Of a stretch of 13,194 bases of DNA, positions 7,542 through 13,194 are shown one piece after another. Location: NCBI GenBank assembly GCA_002360295.1, contig DEQI01000265.1:1-13194 (forward strand), written 5' to 3'. The DNA is from Planococcaceae bacterium UBA3370. GTDB taxonomy: Bacteria; Bacillota; Bacilli; Bacillales_A; Planococcaceae. Below the pieces are notes generated by a model. The model searched no databases and was not told the origin of the DNA. It saw nothing but the letters and a program-made list of their open reading frames with translations. Each line of letters opens with the position of its first letter. Within the stretch, counting starts at the first letter, position 1. Made by a program: the position numbers and the translations under genes.

Positions 7542-8446
7542 AAATTTTCTCGAATCGTTTCTAATTTCGCTTGATACGTATCCCAAATTACATCGAATGC
7601 CTCTTTTTCTTCATTTGTCATTTCTACCATTGGTAAACGAACATCTAGCGTATCAAAGCCCAGCTTTGTCATCGCATATTTGACTGGAGAAGGATTTGGT
7701 TGAGCAAATAATGCGCGAACTAACGGTAATAATGCACGATGTATTTTGGCAGCAAGCTCATGTTGTCCCTCTTCAAACGCACGAATCATAAGTTGCATAT
7801 CATTCCCCACAACGTGAGAGGCAACTGAAATAATGCCAGATCCTCCGATCGCAAGTAAAGGTAATGTTAATCCATCATCACCACTATAAACTAAAAAATC
7901 ATCTTCTTGCGCAACATTTTCTATTATGTCACCCATTTGGTCTAAATTACCACTTGCTTCTTTAATCCAATGGATATTCGGTATTTTACTTAATGCAACA
8001 GACGTTTCAAAGGCAACATTTACACCTGTACGTCCTGGAACATTGTACAGCATGACTGGCAATTTTGTTTCTTTTGCAATGGTTTCAAAGTGGGCATAAA
8101 TTCCGCGCTGATTTGGCTTATTATAATAAGGGGCCACAAGCATAATACCATCCGCACCATTTTCTTCTGCCTTATGTGTCATAGCAATAGAATATGCCGT
8201 TTCGTTATCTCCTGTACCTGCAATGACTGGTACACGTCCAGCCACTTTTTCTACAGTAAAACGTACTACTTCGATTTTTTCTTCAGTTGACATCGTTGGG
8301 TTTTCAGATGTTGTACCACAAGCAACAATACAATCTGTCCCGTTATCAATTAAATGGTTAATAATACGTTCAAGCTCAGGGTAATTAATGGAGCCGTCTT
8401 TTTTAAACGGTGTAATCATTGCCGTTCCGATTCGACCTAAATTCAT
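7532..8446 (-). CDS. dapA: 4-hydroxy-tetrahydrodipicolinate synthase
   Basis: The cytoplasmic enzyme condenses pyruvate with aspartate semialdehyde, the first committed step to diaminopimelate, lysine and dipicolinate. The 304-residue TIM barrel has the Schiff-base lysine in WIKEASG (Lys162), the proton-relay Tyr134 and Arg139 in YNVPGRTG, the Thr45-Thr46 pair in CGTTSENP, and the second-subunit Tyr108 in VAPYYNKP. The family usually has Glu after GTTG; here Ser47 replaces the Gly (GTTSE), as in many Firmicutes. The start at 8446 follows AGAGGTG. It begins 13 bases after the asd stop, so the two are cotranscribed, and it closes the operon at the terminator. In B. subtilis the aspartokinase gene dapG lies between asd and dapA; here there is no room for it. 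Confidence 0.96.
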   Translation of the reverse strand: MNLGRIGTAMITPFKKDGSINYPELERIINHLIDNGTDCIVACGTTSENPTMSTEEKIEVVRFTVEKVAGRVPVIAGTGDNETAYSIAMTHKAEENGADGIMLVAPYYNKPNQRGIYAHFETIAKETKLPVMLYNVPGRTGVNVAFETSVALSKIPNIHWIKEASGNLDQMGDIIENVAQEDDFLVYSGDDGLTLPLLAIGGSGIISVASHVVGNDMQLMIRAFEEGQHELAAKIHRALLPLVRALFAQPNPSPVKYAMTKLGFDTLDVRLPMVEMTNEEKEAFDVIWDTYQAKLETIRENLPV

Positions 8447-8459
8447 TATTAAACACCTC

Positions 8460-9500
8460 TTATAGTAAGTTATCCTCTAACATTGCTTCAGCAATTTGAA
8501 TTGAATTTAGCGCTGCGCCTTTAAGCAAGTTATCCGCCACAATCCACATATGGAATCCTTTTTTATTATCCAAATCTTGACGAATACGCCCTACAAATGT
8601 TGGCTCTTCCCCTTCAGCATAAATAGGCATAGGATATACCTGATTTGTACTATCATCTTGTAATACGATTCCAGGAGCTCCTTGTAATACTTCAAAAATA
8701 TCTTTTACTGTCGCTTCTTGTTCTAATTCTATATAAACAGATTCTGAGTGACCTGATACAACCGGTACACGAACGCATGTTGCCGCTACTTGTAAAGAGG
8801 GCATCTCCATGATTTTTTTAGTTTCATTAATCATTTTCATTTCTTCATATGTGTATCCGTTTTCTGTAAATTTGTCAATTTGCGGAATAACATTGCGCGC
8901 AATCGGATAGTGCTTGTTATCTGCTTTTACTGGTAAAATATTGGCTTCAACATTTTTACCTGCTTCCCATTGTTCACTTTGAGCTTTTAATTCTTCAATT
9001 GCTGCAATACCAGAGCCTGATACTGCCTGGTATGTAGACACGATAATTTTTGTTAAGCCGAATTTTTCTCGAATCGGTTGTAATGCAGCAACCATTTGAA
9101 TGGTAGAGCAGTTTGGATTAGCAATGATGCCTTTTGGAATTTCTTTTAATGCGTGACGATTTACTTCTGGTACAACTAAAGGTACTTCTGGATCCATACG
9201 GAAATAACTTGTATTATCAATGACAATGGCACCGCGTTTGGCAGCTTCTGGTGCTAGTGTCGCAGAAACTGAACCTCCAGCAGAGAACAAAGCTAAATCT
9301 ACACCTTCAAAGCTCTCTGGTGTCGCCTCTTCTATTGTGTAAGTTTGACTATTAAAAATCATTTCTTTCCCTGCTGAACGTGCTGAAGCTAAAAATTTTA
9401 TATGTTTAATTGGAAAATTACGTTTTATCAAATGCTCCATCATTTTTGATCCTACTGCTCCTGTCGCACCAACAACAGCGACTGTCAATTGCTTTGTCAT
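8460..9500 (-). CDS. asd: Aspartate-semialdehyde dehydrogenase
   Basis: This enzyme reduces aspartyl phosphate with NADPH to aspartate semialdehyde, the branch point of lysine/diaminopimelate/dipicolinate and threonine/methionine synthesis. The product has 346 residues, normal for Gram-positive Asd. The Rossmann motif GATGAVGSKM is at 11-20, the catalytic Cys131 in NPNCSTIQ, the substrate-binding QAVSGSG at 159-164, and the base His251 with Arg244 in RVPVVSGHSES. I chose ATG 9500, preceded by GAGGAGAGAT; the frame stays open 18 codons further upstream, but that extension crosses the predicted promoter and lacks family similarity. It lies 82 bases after dpaB with a promoter of its own, so growing cells can express asd-dapA apart from the sporulation genes upstream. 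Confidence 0.96.
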   Translation of the reverse strand: MTKQLTVAVVGATGAVGSKMMEHLIKRNFPIKHIKFLASARSAGKEMIFNSQTYTIEEATPESFEGVDLALFSAGGSVSATLAPEAAKRGAIVIDNTSYFRMDPEVPLVVPEVNRHALKEIPKGIIANPNCSTIQMVAALQPIREKFGLTKIIVSTYQAVSGSGIAAIEELKAQSEQWEAGKNVEANILPVKADNKHYPIARNVIPQIDKFTENGYTYEEMKMINETKKIMEMPSLQVAATCVRVPVVSGHSESVYIELEQEATVKDIFEVLQGAPGIVLQDDSTNQVYPMPIYAEGEEPTFVGRIRQDLDNKKGFHMWIVADNLLKGAALNSIQIAEAMLEDNLL

Positions 9501-9542
9501 TGTCTCATCTCTCCTCGAAAAACTAGTTACATAATGTTGGAT

Positions 9543-9571
9543 ATTGTAACACAAAAATTTCGAATTGTGTA
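9543..9571 (-). promoter_or_regulatory. Sigma-A-like promoter for asd-dapA, with inverted repeat in its spacer
   Basis: On the minus strand TACACA (9566-9571) and TACAAT (9543-9548) are 17 bases apart, with TG one base before the -10. The inverted repeat ACACAA (9549-9554) / TTGTGT (9565-9570) almost fills the spacer and could be an operator. The promoter lies in the dpaB-asd gap, consistent with vegetative expression of asd and dapA independent of the spore-specific upstream promoter. Confidence 0.6.
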
Positions 9572-9582
9572 TGCTAATTTGA

Positions 9583-10173
9583 TTATTTAAAAAACTGTGT
9601 CAATATAGGTTGTAATTGTTTTTTATGAACAATGGCATGATGGACTGTATCAAGCATCTTTGAGAAATCCGCAATAAGTGAAGTTGGTTTATTTAATGGA
9701 TCATCTTGACCAAAAGGTATAAAATATACATTTTTTGCATTTAACAGCTTCATCACATTTTGCCCATTCAATCCAAGCCCATCATTAGTGGATATACCAA
9801 TTACAACAGGTGAACCATTACGCAAAGTCGCTTTTGCAGCCATTAACACAGCACTATCTGTCGCTGCATTAGCAAATTTACTTATAGAGTTCCCTGTCAT
9901 TGGTGCAATCACCATACAATCGAGTGGATTACTTGGTCCAAATGGTTCAGCCTCTTGTATAGAAGAAATAACTTTTTCCCCAGCAATTCCTTCAATTTTT
10001 TCAATCCATTCGGCCCCAGTCCCAAAACGAGTAGCTGCATGCAGTACAGATGGTGTAATAATAGGTATTACTTGTGCCCCTGCATTTTTTAAATCTTCTA
10101 TTTTAGGAACTACATCTGCGTAGGTACAGTGGGATGCTGTAATTCCGAGTCCGATTCGTTTTCCTTCAAGCAT
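9583..10173 (-). CDS. dpaB: Dipicolinate synthase subunit B
   Basis: DpaB (SpoVFB) works with DpaA in the mother cell to make dipicolinic acid, which is taken into the spore core with calcium. The product is a 196-residue flavoprotein-fold protein. It carries GLGITASHCTY (8-18), DCMVIAPMTGNSISKFANAATDS (85-107), VVIGISTNDGLGLNG (123-137) and FIPFGQDDP (151-159), all closely matching B. subtilis SpoVFB as I remember it. I chose ATG 10173, 8 bases after GGAGG; an in-frame ATG at 10188 would consume that ribosome binding site. The gene starts inside the end of dpaA, overlapping it by 64 bases in another frame, so translation is probably coupled. Confidence 0.94.
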   Translation of the reverse strand: MLEGKRIGLGITASHCTYADVVPKIEDLKNAGAQVIPIITPSVLHAATRFGTGAEWIEKIEGIAGEKVISSIQEAEPFGPSNPLDCMVIAPMTGNSISKFANAATDSAVLMAAKATLRNGSPVVIGISTNDGLGLNGQNVMKLLNAKNVYFIPFGQDDPLNKPTSLIADFSKMLDTVHHAIVHKKQLQPILTQFFK

Positions 10174-10934
10174 TCTTCTGACCTCCATTCTAGTATCGCT
10201 GTTTTTAATAGATTCGCCGCATCTACTCCAAAATATTTCCCCGGTAAACCTGCAAGCAGCACATAGTTATACGTATCTCCTGTCAAACATCCTGGTGCAG
10301 TTGCTAAATCATAAATTGGCATTTTAAACTGTTCCCTCAATTTTGGTGTCACCCATTTTGTTGGAATCGTATTAATTAAAGCGACTCCCTCAAATACATT
10401 TTTCTCATCTAGTAAATAAGATTCGTACCCAAATGCTAATGCTTCACAATGCTGAGTTGCAGAGCGTACTAATATGACGACATCCCCTTGCATGTTCTTT
10501 AACATACGCGCCATCATTTTTGCTACCCGCCCAAAACCAGAAATAATGAATCTTTTTCCCCGTACAGCTCGCTTATTTTCATAAAAGTAGGCTAAAAAGG
10601 CTTCAGCAGTTAAAGCAGCGTTTTGCCAAATAAATGATTCCTGCTCTAAATAACGATGAATCGTATTTTTCTTTAAAATGGCTTCCCACTCTTGAGATAA
10701 CTTCCCTGCATGGATCATGGCATTTTGCAAGCCAAAAACAACCGGAACTTCAATCGGCATCGGCTGAATTGGTAAAACGACTACATCAGGATGAAAGTCA
10801 AGGGCCGTTGCATTTAATTCTGAATCCCACGTTGCTTTATTTTTGTAAAAAATCGTTCGTCCATTTCCATCTAAATTTTTCGCCAAAATTTTCATTCTTT
10901 CATCTGTTCCAACTATTAACCAGCGTTTTGTCAT
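10110..10934 (-). CDS. dpaA: Dipicolinate synthase subunit A
   Basis: DpaA (SpoVFA) is the NAD(P)-dependent subunit of dipicolinate synthase, converting the DapA product to dipicolinic acid in the mother cell. The 274-residue protein is shorter than B. subtilis DpaA (297) and diverged. The dinucleotide motif GFGRVA (133-138) lies after KRFIISG; NTIPTKWV (188-195), YDLATAPG (208-215) and LLAGLPGKYFGVDAANLL (226-243) match conserved DpaA blocks. Similarity ends near residue 250; the last two dozen residues (RSEECLKENESDSELQHPTVPTQM) largely run out of frame through the start of dpaB and look like incidental read-on. The start overlaps the ymxH stop as ATGA, with a weak ribosome binding site, implying coupled translation. 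Confidence 0.9.
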   Translation of the reverse strand: MTKRWLIVGTDERMKILAKNLDGNGRTIFYKNKATWDSELNATALDFHPDVVVLPIQPMPIEVPVVFGLQNAMIHAGKLSQEWEAILKKNTIHRYLEQESFIWQNAALTAEAFLAYFYENKRAVRGKRFIISGFGRVAKMMARMLKNMQGDVVILVRSATQHCEALAFGYESYLLDEKNVFEGVALINTIPTKWVTPKLREQFKMPIYDLATAPGCLTGDTYNYVLLAGLPGKYFGVDAANLLKTAILEWRSEECLKENESDSELQHPTVPTQM

Positions 10935-11194
10935 TTGTCGTAGCTTTTAAATGATGTAGTTGTTTTGTTGAATAGGACACGATCTTCACCAATTAATACG
11001 ATTTCTTCCCATGGAATAAACGCAGGTGGGGTTTTGCGTTTTTGAAAAGATAATTTCGTTTGAGGCATTAATTCAAAGCCGATAATTTTGCCCGTTGTTG
11101 GCTCAAATAAGCATTCAGTATCTGCTAAAAAACCGTAGCGGACTCCGTTTTGTATTTCGATTAATTCCTTTTCAGCAAGCTCTGATAAAAGCAT
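10931..11194 (-). CDS. ymxH: YlmC/YmxH-family PRC-barrel protein, first gene of the dipicolinate operon
   Basis: This 87-residue protein belongs to the short PRC-barrel YlmC/YmxH group, which lies upstream of spoVFA in B. subtilis; its biochemical role is not established. Visible features are the N-terminal LLSELAEKELIEIQNGVRYGFLADTECLFE block, a TTGKIIGFELMP strand pair, a basic FQKRKTPP segment in the usual place, and the conserved IPWEEIVLIGEDRVLF close. The start follows AAAAGGAGGGAGAAT. Its stop overlaps the dpaA start by 4 bases. A sigma-K-like promoter lies immediately upstream, so it is probably made with dipicolinate synthase late in sporulation. Confidence 0.88.
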   Translation of the reverse strand: MLLSELAEKELIEIQNGVRYGFLADTECLFEPTTGKIIGFELMPQTKLSFQKRKTPPAFIPWEEIVLIGEDRVLFNKTTTSFKSYDK

Positions 11195-11222
11195 ATTCTC
11201 CCTCCTTTTCAGTGCTTCACAA

Positions 11223-11250
11223 TACTATATGCATGTCATAATTTGAACGT
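11223..11250 (-). promoter_or_regulatory. Sigma-K-like promoter for ymxH-dpaA-dpaB
   Basis: On the minus strand CATATAGTA (11223-11231) fits the sigma-K -10 consensus CATAnnnTA exactly. An AC (11249-11250) lies 17 bases upstream, as expected for the -35. The start would fall near 11215, leaving about 20 bases with the AAGGAGGG site before ymxH. In B. subtilis spoVF is transcribed by mother-cell sigma-K, so position and gene function agree. Confidence 0.7.
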
Positions 11251-11254
11251 TCGC

Positions 11255-11279
11255 CTACCGTAATGAAAATTTACAGTAG
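11255..11279. repeat. Imperfect inverted repeat in the divergent promoter region
   Basis: CTACCGTAA (11255-11263) and TTACAGTAG (11271-11279) match at 8 of 9 positions around a 7-base centre. The dyad lies just upstream of the sigma-K -35 and touches the -35 of the plus-strand GntR promoter, so it could be a binding site for a regulator of either direction. No transcript is expected to fold it as RNA. Confidence 0.35.
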
Positions 11280-11306
11280 ACAGAAATAGAAAAATCTGTA
11301 TATACT
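11277..11306 (+). promoter_or_regulatory. Sigma-A-like promoter for the GntR-ABC transporter operon
   Basis: TAGACA (11277-11282) and TATACT (11301-11306) each match the consensus at 5 of 6 positions, with an 18-base spacer. The start would lie near 11313, inside the palindrome that follows, and about 28 bases before the TTG start of the regulator gene. Confidence 0.65.
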
Positions 11307-11319
11307 GTATATATACAGT
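11296..11319. promoter_or_regulatory. Palindromic operator for the YtrA-type repressor
   Basis: ACTGTATATATACAGT (11304-11319) is a perfect 16-bp palindrome. It is preceded by another copy of its half-site, so CTGTATATA occurs twice in tandem (11296-11304, 11305-11313). The site covers the -10 and the expected transcription start, ideal for repression. The TGTA...TACA outer form resembles operators of short GntR regulators of the YtrA/PmtR kind. Binding by the neighbouring repressor is inferred from position. Confidence 0.7.
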
Positions 11320-11341
11320 TATAAAGAGAGGTGGTGCACTT

Positions 11342-11722
11342 TTGCTCATCAAATTAAGTAATGCTAGCGAAAAACCAATATATGAACAAATTACTGAACA
11401 ACTTAAGGCCGCTATACTTTCTGGAAAATTATTATCGAACGATGCACTACCTTCAATTCGCAGTTTAGCGAAGGATTTAAAAATAAGCGTTATGACAACA
11501 AAGCGAGCATATGCCGACTTAGAACGCGATGGCTTTATTGAGACAGTCGCTGGAAAAGGAAGCTTTGTAGCAGAGCGTAACCAAGATTTCTTGCGGGATG
11601 AATTGCTTCGCCAAGCAGAGGAGCATTTAGTAAAAGCAATACAAATTGCGAAAACCGCTAATATGTCAAAGCAAGAACTAATTGATTTACTATTGCTGTT
11701 ATTGGAGGAGGAAATGGAATGA
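11342..11722 (+). CDS. Short GntR regulator of the YtrA/YhcF subfamily
   Basis: This is a 126-residue DNA-binding repressor. Residues 1-78 are a winged helix-turn-helix: PIYEQITEQLKAAILSGKL, then LPSIRSLAKDLKISVMTTKRAYADLERDGFIETVAGKGSFV. The short helical tail (about 85-126) is for dimerisation; there is no separate ligand domain, as is typical of YtrA-type proteins that guard ABC exporter operons. Translation starts at TTG 11342, about 7 bases after AGAGGTGG. The stop overlaps the ATPase start (ATGA). It probably represses its own operon through the palindrome upstream; the inducing signal is unknown, with cell-envelope stress or antimicrobial peptides the usual case. Confidence 0.92.
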   Translation: MLIKLSNASEKPIYEQITEQLKAAILSGKLLSNDALPSIRSLAKDLKISVMTTKRAYADLERDGFIETVAGKGSFVAERNQDFLRDELLRQAEEHLVKAIQIAKTANMSKQELIDLLLLLLEEEME

Positions 11723-12579
11723 ATGCGATTGAAGTAAAGAATTTGTCTAAGCGATTTGATACATTTGCACTCAAAAACGTATCATTTACAGTTGAACAAG
11801 GAACCGTAATGGGCTTTGTTGGGGAAAATGGAGCAGGTAAGTCTACAACGATTAAAAGCATTTTAAATTTATTGAAGAAAGATACAGGAAAAATTTTCGT
11901 TTTCGGTAAAAACCATGTAAAGGACGAGACTACATGGAAAGAAGAAATTGGTGTTGTTTTTGATGATTTATATTTTCCAACAATGATGAATGCGAAACAA
12001 ATCGAACATTTCTTATCAAACGTTTATAACAAGTGGGACGCAGTATACTTTTTCCATTTGCTCGAAAAATTTAAAGTACCCGTTACTAAAACAATCGACA
12101 TGCTATCTCGAGGTATGAAAATGAAGCTATCGATTGCAGCCGCTTTAGCTCACCATCCGAAACTCCTTATTTTAGACGAGCCAACAAGTGGATTAGATCC
12201 TATTGTACGTGATGAAATATTAGACATCTTTCTTGAATTTATGCAGAAAGAAGACCATAGTATTTTATTCTCGTCACATATTACAACTGATTTAGAGAAA
12301 ATTTCCGATTCGATCACATTTATCCACGAAGGTCAAATTGTCTTTAGTGACAATAAAGATACATTGCTATTTGATTATGGCGTTTGGAAAGGTACTAATC
12401 AGGAAGCACTAGAGTTACCTAGAGAAGCTATAGTGGCAGAGCGCCCACACGTATTTGGTGTAGAGCTTTTAGTAAAACGACATGAAGTGAGTTCTGCTTT
12501 TGAACTATCAAAACCTACAATTGAAGAATTAATGCTATTCTTTGTGAAAGGGGAACAATATGAAAGCTTTGCTCATTAA
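11719..12579 (+). CDS. ABC transporter ATP-binding protein of a YtrB/BcrA-like exporter
   Basis: This 286-residue ATPase should energise the membrane protein encoded next. It has Walker A GENGAGKS (35-42), the signature in an atypical form LSRGM (129-133), Walker B LLILDEP with Glu154, and the switch His187 in LFSSHI. The Q-loop position reads VVFDDLYFP, with no Gln, as in some short ABC-2 exporter ATPases. The last 80 residues form a variable accessory tail. The family includes bacitracin and phenol-soluble-modulin exporters (Bcr, Pmt) and YtrB. The gene overlaps the regulator by 4 bases and the permease by 20. The substrate cannot be told from sequence. Confidence 0.92.
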   Translation: MNAIEVKNLSKRFDTFALKNVSFTVEQGTVMGFVGENGAGKSTTIKSILNLLKKDTGKIFVFGKNHVKDETTWKEEIGVVFDDLYFPTMMNAKQIEHFLSNVYNKWDAVYFFHLLEKFKVPVTKTIDMLSRGMKMKLSIAAALAHHPKLLILDEPTSGLDPIVRDEILDIFLEFMQKEDHSILFSSHITTDLEKISDSITFIHEGQIVFSDNKDTLLFDYGVWKGTNQEALELPREAIVAERPHVFGVELLVKRHEVSSAFELSKPTIEELMLFFVKGEQYESFAH

Positions 12580-13189
12580 AGATTTATATATGTTACAAAA
12601 ACAATTAAAATCGATTGTGATGTTAACTTTATTATTTGTCTTTATATCATTTGTTTTAAACCAAGGATTATTTTTAATATCGATGGCACTCGTAATGGGA
12701 ACATTGCAAGTAACAACTGCTTTTACATTCGAAGAAATGTGCAATTGGAACCGCTTCGCTCGCTCTTTACCAATAAAAAAACAAACATTAATTGCTAGTA
12801 AATATATATTATCACTTGCACTTACAGCAGGAATGATTGTTTTAGTCACACCCATACTATTTTTGGTGAATAATGGAGATGCTGTTATTCCCACTAACGA
12901 ACTGTTTGCGCTTATCGCTGTATCATTAACACTTGGGCTTATAATTACAGCATTTATTATCCCTATATATATTCATTTTGGTGCAACAAAAGGAAGAATT
13001 ATTTTATTCGCTGCTACATTCATCCTCTTTTTCAGTCTTGGGATGTTTAAAGATATTGTGCAATTCCCTACTATTGAAACATGGAATAAACTTCTGACAG
13101 CTAGCTATTATGCACCACTTTTTGCATTAATGCTACTTCTCTTATCCTTTATCATATCCATTAAGCTTTATAATAAGAAGCAATTTTAG
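12560..13189 (+). CDS. ABC-2 type transporter permease (PF13346-like)
   Basis: This 209-residue integral membrane protein should be the export channel for the preceding ATPase. About six hydrophobic segments are visible (roughly 17-33, 35-52, 82-104, 116-138, 144-161, 183-203). The block FEEMCNWNRFARSLPIKKQTLIASKYIL (about 57-84) matches the cytoplasmic motif of the ABC2_membrane_5 family, as in PmtB/PmtD-type permeases. The start at 12560 follows AAAGGGGAACA and lies 20 bases inside the ATPase gene, so translation is coupled. The stop TAG is 5 bases from the window edge, so further subunits could follow outside. Confidence 0.88.
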   Translation: MKALLIKDLYMLQKQLKSIVMLTLLFVFISFVLNQGLFLISMALVMGTLQVTTAFTFEEMCNWNRFARSLPIKKQTLIASKYILSLALTAGMIVLVTPILFLVNNGDAVIPTNELFALIAVSLTLGLIITAFIIPIYIHFGATKGRIILFAATFILFFSLGMFKDIVQFPTIETWNKLLTASYYAPLFALMLLLLSFIISIKLYNKKQF

Positions 13190-13194
13190 AAAAA

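Noticed and set aside
9501..9554. Longer N-terminus for Asd starting at 9554
   Set aside because: It would translate through the predicted promoter, lacks a ribosome binding site, and the start at 9500 gives the normal 346-residue length.
8447..9582. Lysine riboswitch controlling asd or dapA
   Set aside because: The gaps before asd (82 bases) and dapA (13 bases) are too short and lack the conserved multi-helix core.
11281..11325. Tandem or simple repeat of the TATA type
   Set aside because: The CTGTATATA repetition forms a perfect palindrome centred on a promoter, so an operator explains it better than a low-complexity tract.

Overview
The window looks like chromosomal DNA of a spore-forming, low-GC member of the Bacillales. 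The evidence is AT-rich sequence, strong AGGAGG-type ribosome binding sites, several TTG or GTG starts, and genes for dipicolinate synthase and the SpoIIIE DNA pump. Gene order resembles the B. subtilis ymxH-spoVFA-spoVFB-asd-dapG-dapA-rnjB-tepA-spoIIIE-ymfC neighbourhood, but dapG and tepA are absent. A Lysinibacillus/Solibacillus-like (Planococcaceae) host is my guess, not something proven by the sequence.

Minus strand, in transcription order (right to left). A sigma-K-like promoter (11223-11250) precedes ymxH, dpaA and dpaB. Next come asd, which has its own sigma-A-like promoter, and dapA, which ends in a terminator whose stem begins inside the gene. Aspartate semialdehyde dehydrogenase and dihydrodipicolinate synthase make the precursor that DpaA/DpaB oxidise to dipicolinic acid for the spore core; the same precursor feeds lysine and diaminopimelate synthesis. 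After about 320 bases holding a candidate promoter and a strongly folded leader comes rnjB (RNase J2), with an active site lacking several metal ligands. A strong terminator separates it from spoIIIE. A HutC-type GntR regulator (YmfC-like) with its own promoter and candidate operator follows. It leads into a nucleoside-type ABC transporter: a BMP-family lipoprotein, a hairpin terminator, and an ATPase cut by the left window edge.

Plus strand (11277-13189). A divergent three-gene module encodes a short YtrA/YhcF-type GntR repressor, an ABC ATPase and an ABC-2 permease. The genes overlap each other, and the promoter carries a perfect 16-bp palindrome that is a likely autoregulatory operator.

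Most of the window is well-known biology. The items most worth a second look are the nested inverted repeats in the rnjB leader, the degenerate RNase J2 active site, the loss of dapG and tepA, the 64-base dpaA/dpaB coding overlap, and the two regulator-operator pairs. I saw no mobile element, CRISPR array, tRNA or rRNA, and no convincing wholly new system.
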